Shown: positions 47,696 through 61,380, counted from the stretch's first letter. The stretch: DNA of 64,000 nucleotides from Rhytidiadelphus loreus (GCA_947034895.1 OX344762.1:51129087-51193086), one strand, 5' to 3'. The notes: generated by a model not told the origin, from the letters alone. Program-made: numbers and translations.

Positions 47696-48244
47696 TATAG
47701 TTGGAAGAGAGTGAAAAGCATTAAGTGGTTGGAGGGCCTTTGAGAGACTATGAGTTCCCCATAATTCCTAGATTGTGGGAACGTCATTGGACCAATAGTC
47801 CAACATAGCAAAGAGATTGCCACACTTGATAATATTAATTTATTAAATATTAAATATTTTAAAAATAATAAAAATAATATTTAAATATTTAAATATTTTA
47901 TTATTAAAATAATCTAACTATCCAATTGTGGTTTACAGCATGGAAAACCAAGCCAGATCAGTCTCTTAAAGGCCTCAAATCTCACTTTATGGTTGTGTTC
48001 AACAAAATGCTCATACTAATCTAATACTTATTGAATTTATGGGAATCATTTAAATACACAAGGGTCAATTTTAGTTCACCAAATTGTATTTTGATGGTTG
48101 CAATTATTGGGTTTGTTTCTCCTTGAATTCATCCAATGTCCAATGAAGAACAAAATTTAAGATTTTCAATTGTTAATTCTACAAAAAAAAATTCTTGAAA
48201 AAAGTGCCTCCAACTATGTTGACTACCATATTTGGGTGTTTTCA
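47696..48244. other. AT-rich intergenic DNA
   Basis: Contains a nearly pure A/T palindromic stretch around 47828-47920 (AAATATTTAAATATTT core). No gene. Confidence 0.5.
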
Positions 48245-48835
48245 GCTTATCCGCCTTTTGCCTCTAGATGCCCATGGCCTTTTTTAAGCTTCTTGGAATT
48301 TTCTCCAAATTGAATATAAAGTCAACATTTTGGTAAGCTTCATAAAAAAATTTGGAATTCTAACCATACAAATTCAAACCATGCATATTAGAGATTACAT
48401 AGGAAAAGAAAACATAACAATATCATTTTGGATTGAAAGATTGTAATGTTCAATCATGAGGGTGTTAAAATTGTGAAAGTAATTTCAAGTCTTTGAATTC
48501 TCATTATACATGTCAATTCTAAAATGGAGTTCACCCAAATAAATATGGAGTTAAAAGAAATAACATGTATAACCACAATCAATTTATAGCTTTTCAAAAT
48601 CTACTCTACAACTTTTTTAAATGAATTTTTAATGTGATTTTTTCTCCAAGATCTAGTGTAGTGATTTGAGAGTTGAGACTCATTTTCAAGAGCCATCAAC
48701 ACCTAAAAAATTAAAGTTTCTAATGGACACCCTTGCACACAAAATCTTTAATAGAAAAATCAAAATCATTCATTTTCAAAACTGGATTGTTGATGCTAGA
48801 ACTATACTTCAACATGAATTCGTCTCTAAAAACTC
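48245..48835. repeat. Dispersed element copy 2 (paired with 4485-5136)
   Basis: Same orientation and segment order as the copy at 4485-5136, with substitutions and small indels, for example an extra TGTTCAATCATGAGGG-like piece. The left terminus is less well preserved. Confidence 0.6.
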
Positions 48836-49137
48836 CTAAAATTAATAACTTGGTAAACTGAGCTGCAAAAAACTGAGTAGTATGGCAATCGGATGTTGAG
48901 AGATGGATGCATTGCAAAATGCAAACTGAGCAGTTTTATTAGTTGGATCTCTATCAGCATGTTGAGCATCCCCAGATCAAACCATCCCCAGATCGAAATT
49001 ACAATTGAACTCAAAATTTCAGTGGTTTGAAGTGTACTTGGGCTTCAACAGTTTCTGAAACAACTGTGTAGAACAATGATGAGTACTTGCGATGCACTAC
49101 CAAAATTATCATAAATTAATAATATTTTAATGAAGTT

Positions 49138-49210
49138 GGAGTTCTTCAGAGGCCAAGTTTCTTGTGCGGGGGCTGAGGCCACCCAAGAAACTTGACCTCC
49201 AGAGAACTCC
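49138..49210. repeat. 27-bp imperfect hairpin with 19-nt loop
   Basis: Arms 49138-49164 and 49184-49210 match at 23 of 27 positions (GGAGTTCT...CAAGTTTCTTG against CAAGAAACTTG...AGAACTCC). The loop is GC-rich (GCGGGGGCTGAGGCC). It stands out in AT-rich DNA and could be a tiny MITE or a small-RNA hairpin. Confidence 0.6.
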
Positions 49211-52200
49211 CCTTACAAAAAGTGTTGCTACATAGGTAATCTTGTCATTTTTTCATCCATGCTTGAAGTTCTCCACTAGACAAGTCTTGGCTATAGTGTA
49301 AACCCAATCTAGTAAAAAACAAAATTTGCTTCAATCATATTGCCCTATTTCCCTACAATTCTTGACCAACACACTTCTCCACTGTGGTATCAAGTGGCCC
49401 TAATTAATGAGGCCTATGTGAACATGATGTAAATTTAGGTTTGGTTTCCGTTCAACACACACTATAAATTAATGGTGGGACAATTGTCTGTAGATCTTTC
49501 TTTTGACATTTATTATTGTTGTAATCCAATGAACTCACATAATTAAGCTATGCCATTTTAACTTATACTATTTTGTCGATGCTTTACATTCATCAATTAC
49601 GAATTTTTCTCTAAGATCTAGAATTAAGTTAAGCTAGAATTCACAAATTCAAGCGATGCAGATGAAATTGTATTTAGACATTACAAGAATATACTCTACA
49701 AATTATTAGATGGATATCCCCAAAACCGTCACTTTAATGTGAGTGTAATTTGAGATGCTAGGGCATAATAACTTTAATCGTGCCAACTTTAGAATGCATG
49801 TCAAATTTTAGTTTATAAGATTATAACACACATGAGTTAAATTTCTATGAATTAGCCAATTAGGCAATTCATTAATACAATTTTTTTGGGGGCAAATTAG
49901 GTTATATGCACATTTTTCAAACATTGAGGGGAGGCACAATATACTAAAAATAAGATACATACAACTTTCTTGTTATAATCTCATACTTCCTATGCAATTT
50001 CACACTCAAAATTGGTATGCACACTAATGAGCAAGTTCTTTAATCATCTATATGGTTAGATTTAGAAAAAAATTCAACTTACTTCATTGGAGATTAAGTC
50101 CATGCTCTTTTTTCTTGGGAAAAATACACTTGAAAAGGCTTAGGCACTTGGAAGTTAAGATAATTAACCCCTAAAGTTCTTTGTATCCCCAAAGTAGATG
50201 TGTCTTAGTCAAACTTGATTGTAATTTTCAAAATATTCATTTTTGTTTTTGATTTAAATTTATAAAATGAATTTTAATAAATTGTGTTTCTACACCATCT
50301 TTGAAATTTGAGAAATTCAATAAGTTATTGAAACCAGAAGCTCTATGAGTTAAAATCCAAATAACAAAAAATTGTATGTAATTCATTTATATTTTTTCTT
50401 TTATAAAGATGACTTGAATGCTTAAATTAAAAAAATATTGTTTCTCGTTTTAACCCTTAAAGGATTAAGACCTTTTTTCTACCAAAAAACACTCTAAACT
50501 ACCATTTCTATAGCAAAGAGTAAAAAAATTTGTACTTTTTTTTTGCACATCTAACCATAGGATCTTACACCTACCTAATACAAAAATGTGTAGGAAAAAA
50601 CTCAGAATTCATGACCTCACAAATTGCAAGATATCTGCGTTTGAAGAAAAAAACAAGTTTTTCAATACATTGCAGGAGAATATTATTTGACATTGAACCT
50701 TCTTAACTTAAAATTTTTTCACTACAAAGTTTTGAACTTTATATCTTTATTGTAAAAAATTCAATTGAGAGTCTAGGAAAAAAATTTATTAATCAATTTA
50801 ATTTTTATACTTAAGTTATTTTTTCAAAAAGATCAATGTTCTAATTGCCCCCAAAACAAGATTGTCCATAACTTTCTCATAGCAAATCCAAATGGAATAA
50901 ATCAAAGATTTCCATGTAGACAAAATTATAATTTATGAGGAGAAAAAATCAAATTCAAACTTTTGAAATTTTCTTTTGCTACCTCTTCTTCCTTCCTCTC
51001 CCTTGTTTTTAGCTTATTTGGACATAAGTTTTGAACCTGGTCACTAATTGAAAAAAAAACACTATATTACCATGAAGCTAATAAACTTTTCTATCTTCAA
51101 TTTTTTTTTTCAGAAATCAAGACAAAAATTGAGACTATAGGCACCTGCCAAAAATTCCACTTGTCTCCTGAAGGGACAAATGGTCTTTTAGTGCTTAACC
51201 TTCATTTCTTTTGGTCAAAATCCCAAATCATTATAATATAAATTCTATTTGACATATAATGTTATGTACATATTACAGTTAAAAAATCACAATTTTGATT
51301 TTTCCACTAAAATTTAGAAAAAATCAAAATCGATAGACAAAAATTAATCCAATCTTGAAAATTATGAAAATTTTATGAATCAATTTTATAAAAGTTAAAT
51401 TTAATTTAATAACGGTGATTTGAATACAAGTCACCTCTAAGGGCATTTAGGGTTTAAAAAAAGAAAACAATCATAATTTGAAAAGCTTTTATACTACAAT
51501 TTTTTATGGCTATTCTTATATCTTGGATAAAAACTTAAAATTAATTGGATTTTTTTTGTTATACTTTGTATTTATCAATTTATGTTCATCTAGTATTTAA
51601 ATAATTATAATAGTTACAATTTACTACAAAATTAATAGAAATTTTCACATTGATAGATTATATACATAGTCTCGTGCAACAGAACTATTTCATTGAAGTT
51701 TGAATATAACCTTTAGATTCCTTGAAATTTTTTTATTTCATTTGGATGCTAAAGAAATTATTTTTATACCCAAATGTATGTAAATTAGTAGGCACATTAG
51801 CATTTTTAGGCACTCTAGTGCCTCAAAAACAATTCAACTATTTTTTTTACATGCCCAAGGCTATGCCACTATGTATGGTGTTAAGAATACTTTCAAGGTC
51901 AATAAAACCTCATGAAGTTGATATTTTCATTCATTTCTTTTATGGATTGATAAACTTTCAATTCTATTTTCTACATCAAAAAGCATATTTTCAAAAATAA
52001 TAAATTACGATGCTTTTAGTCTACATATCATACAAACAAATCCATTTTAGAACTTTTTTTTGTATTGAAAGATAATAGAGACAAGTCTCAAATACACTTG
52101 AACTTTGAGAAAATTTTACATTGTAAATTCTTTCTCAAAATTTGTTGAATGCATTTGACATTTCATATATTGGTCTCAGTTGTACATGCTTTGTCCTTTG

Positions 52201-54962
52201 ACCTTTTATTATTTCATGACCTAAATTTCATATCTTCTATATAAAAAACCCATTGAAAGATTTCAAATCAATTTCACTATTTTAACACCCTCTATTATCA
52301 AATTTTTATTTTTTTAATTTATAATTTATTCCATAATACATCCATTCAAGAATTATATGCTTACAGTTCTAAAACACTTGAAAAAAGTGCTCAAAATATT
52401 GTCTATTTATTTGGATTAAAATAAAATTCAATGAGCTCAAATCCAATTTTTTTGACCTTCTGGTACCTCCCAAGAAAATTTAAATTAAATCATATTAATT
52501 TTTTTCCAAAATCCACCCTCCATCCCACCACTTGTAATTTTCAAGTGAGGGTGGAGGTAGCATTCAATATGATATAAATACCATATCTTTGTATTGCAAC
52601 CATATCTCGTATCATAACCGTATCTGAATTCATATCATATCTTGTACCCCATATTGTATATATACTCTGCACGTGTATCCATATCCATATATCATATCAT
52701 ATCTATACTCATACATGTATTTGTATCCATATCTAGGTGTGTTCAAGATCAACAATATGCGAGGAAGAAGATTTGTTTTTATTTTTAAATCAACGGCTCT
52801 TTTATTTTTTGTTGGGGGAAAAAGGGAGGAAATGGACGAAACCAAGGTTTCGCCTCTTTTCAGCACATTGTGAATGGTAATATTGACCTTCACTATAGTG
52901 GATGCTATGAAGACTACATATGCCTCAATTCTTAATCCTCTTTATCATTATTGCTTTTGTCATTGCTACTATTTTCATAATCATTTCCATCATTTCCTTA
53001 TGCAATAATAGAAATGGATCTATTTGTAATGTCTATAAGCAACTTGTAATAGTCATGTTGAATATAGTATTGGTTTTCCTTTGTTGCATGCAACCTACTG
53101 TATTTAGTCCTCTACAATTTAAGATTTGTTCTACATTGTTTCATATTAAAACCAAGTCTTCTATAAAATGGTGTCCATTCATTCCTACCAAAATTCACTT
53201 GTCCACTTGTTCACAATTGCCATTAAGCTATAACCTCTATAAAATAATCCATTCAAAACATCTACTCAATCAATGACTGTCATAAATTTTTCAACAAAAG
53301 TGTCACTCATTACTAGAGAAGGGACACACATAAAGTATGAATTGCTTATGGACTTTATCCGACTTCAACAAATTAGAGTAAAGTATGGGGACAATTTACT
53401 AACGCATCTAAAGGACACATTTAGTGGAAGTCTATGGTACAAGAATAGGAATATAAATACTTTCAGGTGTTTCTATTTTAGGATAAATTGCAAACATTGA
53501 ATAGAAGTTTTTAAGTTCTTTTTGAGTCAAAGATGCTATTCATTTTTATCATTCTTCAAACTTTTAGGCAAACAAAAAGTCCTACCAGATATAAGATATT
53601 GTTTATTTTTAGATATTTTATAACTTCAAGAAATAGGACATAGGACCTTTTTTTCATGTTGTCTACCTTTTGTAATGATCTAAAAATAAAATTTCCACAT
53701 TCTCTAATGTTAAATTAATATATATAGTTGTGAATTACCATAGTAGCTTATAAATTATAAAATGAAAATATAAACAATGTGCGTGAATTTGCAAATTTGC
53801 AATTGTACATGCATGTATTTATTAAGCATAGGTACTCAACTCCCATATTATATGACCCTAATTATAATCACTTATAGTTTGTTTTGATGTAGAAATTTTT
53901 TGTAACCCTTCTAACAAGAAATTCAAAAACATAATTATTTACATGAAATAATGTTAAAAATATATTATAATGCCGAAGACCCCTACCGCCCTACGTATAA
54001 TACAAGAGTTGTGTACCTAGATTGTTAAGTAATTTTTCATCCATATTCATCCATCCAAATTTGAAATTACATTCATCCATAGAACAATTTTTCGTTTTCA
54101 CTTCATAACACTATTATACTACAATAAAGTTTCTGTGTGAATTTTCAATGATTTTCTCCTATTGTTGTAGTGTTTTTTTGGTGATTAATTTTTAGTGTTA
54201 TATTAGAGTTTTCTAGTGTCTCTCATTTTCCCTAGCATCAGAAAAAATTCCTAATATCACCTTGGGAACAAATAAAAGCACAAGGAATATGTCCTCTTTT
54301 CCTTACTAAGCACTTTATATAGTACATGAACTCCATGTGGATTACTTTACGGTATCAATTTTCATGGAGTAGCAACAAATCCAAGTCTTTGATTTGCATT
54401 TCTTAGCTTTCATATATAATGTCTATAAATTATTGAAGGTAACAGTAGAAGAAGAATACACAATTAAACATTCTTGCACTTGGTTAAGTGCACTGACTGT
54501 ATGCAAAACTATTTACTAAAGAAGTCTCTATGGAAAATAGCAGTCCCTCCAATTCTTCCAAGTACATTTCTGCTTTTCTTATTTCATGTACTACTTCAAT
54601 TTTGCATGTCATTTTTATCTAAACACGCACTTCTAATTTTTGTTTTTTTTCATCTGAATAAATCTTCTTCCTTTAAGAAGTAAAATTTTCAACTCTATTT
54701 TTTCTTTTCTATTAATATTATACCATCTATTATGTCCACATCACATGTACACTAATAATTATTGCAAATAATAAAATATTTATTTCAAAATCCAATACAA
54801 CATTGAAAGTATGTCTTCCACGTTCACACTCCTCAATCACAATTCACACAAACGAAAAAACATATACTCCTACATGTATAGTCATTTTCAAAAAAATTAT
54901 ACAACATCTGCACTCCTACATACGCTACATTATCATCGCTTATATAACTACTTCGCTTGTTA
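49211..54962. other. AT-rich intergenic DNA, no gene supported
   Basis: Low-GC sequence with many poly-A/T runs. A CATATC/GTATCC-rich simple-sequence patch covers about 52560-52740. A 118-codon hydrophobic frame at 52920-53276 has no recognisable domain and I do not call it. TTAACCCCTAAA near 50165 and GGGCATTTAGGGTTTAAA near 51440 are inverted and echo the ends of the dispersed element at 4485. Confidence 0.5.
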
Positions 54963-57900
54963 TTACATTGCTCTATCAGGTGTCTCTAACACTACTATGG
55001 ATGACTGTATCTGAACTTCTTCTTCGCGTCCTCCAACTTCCTCTATTGGTTCGTATGAATTTAGAGCTCCGCTTGGAGATAGTGGTGGAGGAGATGCATA
55101 CTCTAATGTCCTATTTATCATGGCATTTGCAACGGGCGTTGATACTCCCTCTGATAAAATTGGTGATACATTATGTCCTTCAAATATAGAACTAACACGT
55201 TCAAAAACGTAACATCCCTACCCACTAGTTCGAACAAATTGCACGTAGTCCCTATTATAGAAATATCCATCCTCATCCGAAAATAAGCTCATTGACTCCA
55301 ACATAATAAATGCCGACAATGCCGACATGGATTCAGTTGGTGATAATATACCTCCTATTTCTCCTACATTAGTTTCAACATCTTCCACATGCACATTCTC
55401 CACATCTTTAATATTGTTTGGAGGTACAAAATCAGGGTCTTCTTGCATTTCTACCAAATCTGCTTGATCTCCCATGGGCATCACTCATTGCATCAATATC
55501 TCTACAATCCAAACTTCTGCCACCACTTTGTAAATCGTCAAATATCCTTTGCTCAGACTGACTATCACCTTCACTTGTTGATGATGCTCCTAAATCAATT
55601 GCAAACTATTTTCTCTTCCACCTCTCTCGCTTTGTCATTTGAAATCTTGCTCCTTCATCGGATGATGAACTAGACGATCGCAATACCCTTTCCAATCTAC
55701 CACGTGGTACATCCACATTTGTTTGAGAAGAAACATCAATAGGCGATTCGTCTCCTGTGTTCATCATTTGTAAAGAATTGCGTTCAACTATTCTACTCGT
55801 AGTGTTCAAGATCACCATTTTCTCCCCATACATAACCTACAAAGCGTTGTACATAAATTGCATTCGAGTTGATGTCCCTTCCATGATGATAATTTCATTG
55901 CTCGCGAAACTAGTCTCCAAAATCATTGGCACTGCCATTGTTATGCCTAACGTTATGAGTCCTCAATTCCATGGTAGATACATATGCACCATTTTTTTCA
56001 ACTCCATTGGTGTCCTCTCGAACTTGTCTTCTACCCGAGGCAAGACCTCTGAATTCCATGAGTCTTCAAAAGCGACAATCAAATCATCCCTGTTGTTGGA
56101 GAGGTTTTCCATAGGACTAGACTCTGTAGGATATTGTAGGATGATGACTACATCACCCATTGGCTGCACAACACGTTGCTGGTGCTCACCATGACGTAAA
56201 TCATGCACATATGAGGGAACGGTTTGCGGTGTAAATATCAATAACCCTTCAACTAATGCCAAATTTCTAGCATCACCATCGTTGATCGCATGTCATTGTC
56301 AAAGTACACACCTGGTGGAAATATAAATATGACATTCCACTGTAAAATGAATAACATCCACTTCTGGAGTTGTTGCAGAACTTTACCGTAGTCCTCACTT
56401 GACCATTCTTTGTCTTCCCGTTCCGAACCTTCACGTCTATAATCATATATCCATAAACAAAGTTTTTCAAACTCAATATACTCGTCCGTGAAAAAACCTC
56501 CTCTGCACCTCACGTGCATCAGTGCTCCACTTTCTTCCTCCAAAACTCCATCAATTGCAACTTGTCAGTCTCATCAAGCATTTGATACATCTTCTACATC
56601 TCAACCATAGTCTGCATAACCTTTACGACCCGCTCTCACATTCGTAAAGTGTTGCTTGACGAAAGCGGAGATGAGAGTTTCAAAATTCTTCAAAGTTTGA
56701 ACCAATTTAACGGTAGGTGAACTCCACAATATCTTTGTATCATTATTCAATGTCCTTCCCATGAGAATGAATTCTTTTCCTTGAACATCTCCGTATTTGT
56801 TGATGTCTATGGCAAAAAAATCATCCATGATGATGGTTTCTCATCCCCTGTTTGGATCATCAAGAAGCGAATTTGGTTCCTCACTGCATCCTTCCGTTGC
56901 AAACGTTCCATGGCATATGCTATGGTACCTATAGGGGGGTTTGGATTAGATGCATTATTGAAATAATATTGTTGTGAACCTTGTCTCCCATCTATCACAT
57001 CTTTTGTGGCCATTCGTTTTACTAAACGTAAATAATATTCCTTCCACACTTTTATATAAGGGTTCAACCAAGTCTTCTCCATCATCTTTCTCTTTGAAGT
57101 CACATCCACAGTACTATCTAAATTTTGCTCTCTTGCCGTTTTTCTTCATTTATCTTCATCTTTTTTACTGAAAAATAGCTTTCCTTCCTTATAGTCTTTA
57201 CACACATGCAACATCGCCTGATATGACTCTTCATCCTCATTCCAAGTATGACGTGTGTAGTCGGTCACCTTCTTAGACAACTCTCCCAATGACATATGCT
57301 TTGGTAAGTTCTGATTCCAATGCAATGCACTAGTTGCCATTATCAATGTCTTCGCTCTGTGTGCATCATCAGCTCTAGCAAAATACTAGGACTGCCACAT
57401 GTTTTCCAAATATCACACAACTTGATCACGTTCTCATAATATGTGCTGAAGAACGTCCAATCAAACTCTCTCGCGTTAATTCTAACCGACGCCTCGATAT
57501 ACTATTGTGGATTGTTGTATACCACAAACTTTGCTTTGCGTCTTTCGAAGCTCTTCATGTACTCTTCATCGGACAAGTTACCATCCAGATTCTCTTGCTG
57601 GGCTCATTTACAAGCATTCACAATATGTTATCCATCCACAGGCTTCCAAACAATATTATTCTGCAAGCACCTTCTCTGTACCATACTATTTGAAAGAGAT
57701 ACATCTGCATGGCAATGCTTTAGAAATGCAACTTCAAATTCCCATACTACACCTTTATGACTGAAGGTAATCTCTACCACCTTTGTCTCACCCTCTTCAC
57801 TAACATTCTCATAGCGATATGCAATAGGCTGAAGTGTAACTGCACTAACGCCATCAGCTTCGGATCCCTTCAAACACTCATACATTTCATTCGCTCGCCA

Positions 57901-58158
57901 TTCCATCAATGCCCTATGATTCGTTTCTGCATTCCCTACATTGTGGATGCTATCAATATTTGCATTAAATAAAGTATTATGTCCCCATATATACCCAGCC
58001 TTGTACTCTGTCTCAAGAGAAAAAATCACAGGTGGTTTCTTATTACTCCGAACAAATACATTGCTAGGTCCCTACTCAAGCTTTTCTTCTAAAGACTCAT
58101 CACCACCAACTGCATCTTCACCATCATTGCCTTGTATAGGCAGTACTCGCGTTGTCAT
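54963..58158 (-). pseudogene. Decayed intronless gene of about 1,065 codons, family unrecognised
   Basis: From ATG at 58158 (MTTRVLPIQGNDGEDAVGGD) to TAA at 54963, the minus strand reads as one long protein broken by stops and a few frameshifts. Recognisable open pieces include IHNVGNAETNHRALMEWRAN, TLIMATSALHWNQNLPKHMS, AYAMERLQRKDAVRNQIRFL, ILWSSPTVKLVQTLKNFETL, HVRCRGGFFTDEYIEFEKLC and a Ser/acidic C-terminus. Nearly all in-frame stops (TAG 58072-58074; a cluster of TGA near 56560-56600; TAG near 55215) are one C-to-T step from CAG, CAA or CGA. No introns are needed. I know no family for it; transposon or viral origin is possible. Confidence 0.55.
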
Positions 58159-58164
58159 GCTACA

Positions 58165-58240
58165 AATTATGTAGAACATGTAGAACATTATAGAACATGT
58201 AGAACATGTAGAATTATGTAGAACATGTATATATACATGA
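58165..58240. repeat. GTAGAACAT short tandem repeats
   Basis: GTAGAACAT and close variants recur about six times just upstream of the minus-strand frame at 58158, between it and the divergent plus-strand frame at 58308. Confidence 0.8.
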
Positions 58241-58307
58241 TTTAAATAGATTTAAATATTTGTAATATTATAAATAAGATGACATCATTTGAAGTGGCTT
58301 TAAGGTG

Positions 58308-58859
58308 ATGCCTTCTCTTTTCGACTATATAGAGAAGGATTTACTTGAAAGCTTCATCTCATTTTATATTCTTCTTCTTCGTGTTTTATTTAGATTATAC
58401 TATGTTGAACTGGAGGGGTTTTTTGAGCCTCAAGATGAAGAATCTTAACCGGAGCGTGAGTTTGAAATTTCTTTATCGCAACTGCCGGATCAGCCACAAC
58501 TGCCACTGAATCTTTCATTGTTACATGGGTGATCAAAAGATGAAGCTGGGCCATTTCGACCACCGAAACAATCTTGTGTAGAGAAACAATGGCACGGTAA
58601 TCTTCAACGTGACGCTCGGGCATTGGTGATTTTGTTGCAGGTTGAATGTGTTGAACCCGGCAGTTGTAAAGTCACATTTGAAGGATGTTTTGAAGGCTTA
58701 AATGACGAGCAATACTATTGCTTGGTGAGGCCTATCGAAAGGAGTCGTGGTCATCAACGATGGTTGGAAGGGCCAATTAATTCTTTAATCAATGCAGATC
58801 GTGCCGATTACGTTGCCGCTACTATCAAACACATCCTCAAATTCTTGCAGATGGAGTGA
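58308..58859 (+). pseudogene. Decayed intronless gene of 183 codons, family unrecognised
   Basis: One frame runs from ATG 58308 to TGA 58859 (552 nt) with only two internal stops, TAA after QDEES and TGA after SLLHG, each one C-to-T step from CAA or CGA. The best coding stretch is VECVEPGSCKVTFEGCFEGL followed by LVRPIERSRGHQRWLEGPIN. It is divergent from the large frame that starts at 58158 and 150 bp away. Function unknown; the upstream extent (58308-58400) is the least certain part. Confidence 0.5.
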
Positions 58860-60140
58860 CATTTCAATTGGAGCTCTAATTTTTTACCTCTATTAGATAT
58901 ATGTTGAATTTTAATTCTTCATTCCATAGTTGGAGTGATTTATTACAATAAATTTGTATTTGTGAAGTAGTATGAGAAAATTATTCAAATAGTTTATCTT
59001 TTAGGTGAACTTGAAGTGAATTTCTTTCAAAGTTAAAGATAAAGAAATACTTGTGGGACCAAATAAGTGCTCAATTATTCATGTTGTAATTTTGGGAGTA
59101 AGTTAGAGGCTGACCCCACTTGTTTGTGTGGTTAGAGTGAAGATAAAGTGGAGAAAAGGTATAGAAAAAGTGAATACTATTCATCTTCTCTCCTATTGAA
59201 AGTATAGGGAGGACCCGAATGTTTGAAGGGCCATTGTGTTGTGAGTTTGAAGTATTTTGAAATTAAATTGAGAGGTAATGTGTATCATGGTGTGTAGTTT
59301 CCAAATTGATCTCACTTGCTTGATTTGGAGTTGTGAAGCAAAAGTTGTGCTAGTTTGAGTGGAGGGAGGTTTGTTGCCTTTAAAATTAAAAGGCAGAGAC
59401 TTTGACCAACCATAAAAGACGGACAAGTTCTTGTTTTGCAATGAAATTTGAAGAAAGTGTAGAAAATTGTGTTATCTTTTTATGAAGCTATCATTCGTTC
59501 TGTTTGGAGTTTGTATGAAAAAGTTGTGAGTGTGGAAGCAAAGGAAGGTCTGTTGCTTTTTCCTTCTCAAGGCCAAAACTTTGGATGGCCATAGAAGTTG
59601 GAAAGAGTTTTAGAATTGTTTGAAATTTGAAAGAGAAGTAGATGATTGTATTAGCTTTCCAAAAAGCTATCATTTAGTTCATTTGGAGTTGTAGATCAAT
59701 AGTGATACTCATCCAAAGTTTAGCTTGGAAATTGGAGTTGGGTTTGAAGGAGGTGTTGAAGACTTGTGTGTGTGTGTATGGCTTGTGGCTTTGTAAATTG
59801 AATTTTTTTGTTGCGGGTGATTTGATTTATACCAAAACTAGCCTCAATTTGAGTTGTGGATGCGACGAAATGGGGGTTAATTGCTCACATGGTCGAGACT
59901 TTTATGTTGTTCTCACTGGTGAGGCAAGTTTGCTGGTCACCGTGGGTTTGAAATTTAAGATCCAATCCCTCAGACGGTTCAGCTTGTGGTCTGGCTGTCC
60001 CGTTTTACACATCTAAAGTCCGTGGTTTTTATCACCTTACTTTAACCCTTGGCCTATTTAGAAACACAACAGGATAGGACAACGAGTAACAGTTTGAAGA
60101 TTTGAAGACTCGAAGATTTGAAGATTCGACAAGTCACAAT
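58860..60140. repeat. Spacer with about 180-bp diverged direct repeats
   Basis: Within 59215-59720 a unit carrying GAAATTTGAA-, GAAGCTATCATT-, TTTGGAGTTGTG- and GGTTTGTTGCCTTT-like segments recurs about three times with much divergence. GAAGATTTGAAGA short repeats lie at 60093-60130. No gene. Confidence 0.5.
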
Positions 60141-61380
60141 TTATTTCATTCCCGAGCCACTTTTGGTCGCAGTTAGAATCCTTGTGATTTTCCGAGGCAA
60201 ACGCTCTCAACACAACAGCGTGTCGACCCTCTGACGATGTCTTTGGGTTGCAGAACGAGTACGAACATTTTGATCTACTTGTAATCCACTTTCTAAGGTG
60301 CAATGCCCTTGTTCTTTTTCTAAGATCTCTTGTACTCTAGATAATTGTTGTACTCCCCTTCCACCACTTCCTGTACCAGAAGCCCATGGAGCACTTTCAC
60401 TAGATCTTCGAGCATTCATATTGACCAATACAACACTTGACCTATATGTTCGCGTTTCAGAGCGTGCTTGTGGAGGTCTCGAACCTGAACCCACTTCAGT
60501 AATTGTCGTTCCAGGTCCAACTTCAACACGACCTTGAAGTCAAACTCTAAAACTTCTTCAACACGTCTAGTACTAGCAAATGCCACCAGCTCAGGTTGAA
60601 ATGTTCCGTCTCCCATCTCCAATGATGGCAATATAACTGGTGCACTTTCTTGTTCAAAAACATCTTCACCTCTTTCATTTCCACCCAAAGATTGAACTTC
60701 AACATCTATTGGCATTGACAATAGATGTTGACAATGTGCTCTCTGTCTTTCGGAAACGCTCGTGTCTTCTATATTGACTACAGTTTCCTCTTTCATTGTA
60801 GCTCGCTTCTTGTTTCTCTGAGCCAATGGAACCCAATTCACATTTACATTTGTAGCAAGAACCCGATAAATCTCATTCGCATCCTCCGGTTCTCTAGGGG
60901 AGGCACTCTTTTCTGCAAGTTGAGGATCAATATTTCGCAAGTCCTCATACCTTCAAATTTCGATATAGCGAGCACGTGCATCAAACACTTGTTGAGGAGT
61001 CAATTCCTTGAATTTCTGAACTAATGCTTGTCTTGGAACCTTCAATTCTTCTAACATGGCCGCCCAAAATTTTCCCAAGGTCTTCAAACCATGCATAGGA
61101 GCCAGAACTAGAAAGAGCTCTGGTGGAATTGTGCCATCAACAACTTCTTCTTCAATTTGTACTTCTCAAACACTGATGCAGTGTTCATCACTGACACATT
61201 TATTCCTCCTTCACCAGTACCAGCGACGCTCTCAATGATTCCATATGAGGAACCCAAAGCAGCCCAATAGCGCTCTTTTTCAATTGCATAGTCTGTGATC
61301 CACAAATCAGGCTTCGCTGTACCGTCCGCTATGATCCACCATCCATGCTCCAACCACTTTGAATGAACTTTAGGCGCCAT
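60141..61380 (-). pseudogene. Decayed intronless gene of about 410 codons, family unrecognised
   Basis: Starts at ATG 61380 (MAPKVHSKWLEHGWWIIADG) and, after one frameshift near 61180, continues through IPPELFLVLAPMHGLKTLGK, LVQKFKELTPQQVFDARARY and RQRAHCQHLLSMPIDVEVQS. A second frameshift near 60540 leads to a Ser/Arg/Gly-rich C-terminus with VQQLSRVQEILEKEQGHCTL, ending at TAA 60141. Internal TGA stops, for example 60953-60955, fit CGA-to-TGA changes. With the frames at 54963-58158 and 58308-58859 it forms a compact three-gene module. Confidence 0.5.

Noticed and set aside
52920..53500. Small membrane protein gene
   Set aside because: The hydrophobic frame comes from T-rich DNA; there is no start context, domain or conserved neighbour.
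59880..60060. LTR retrotransposon terminus
   Set aside because: A CGTGGTTTTTATCACC-like stretch recalls plant LTR ends, but no matching second LTR, primer-binding site or gag-pol reading frame was found.
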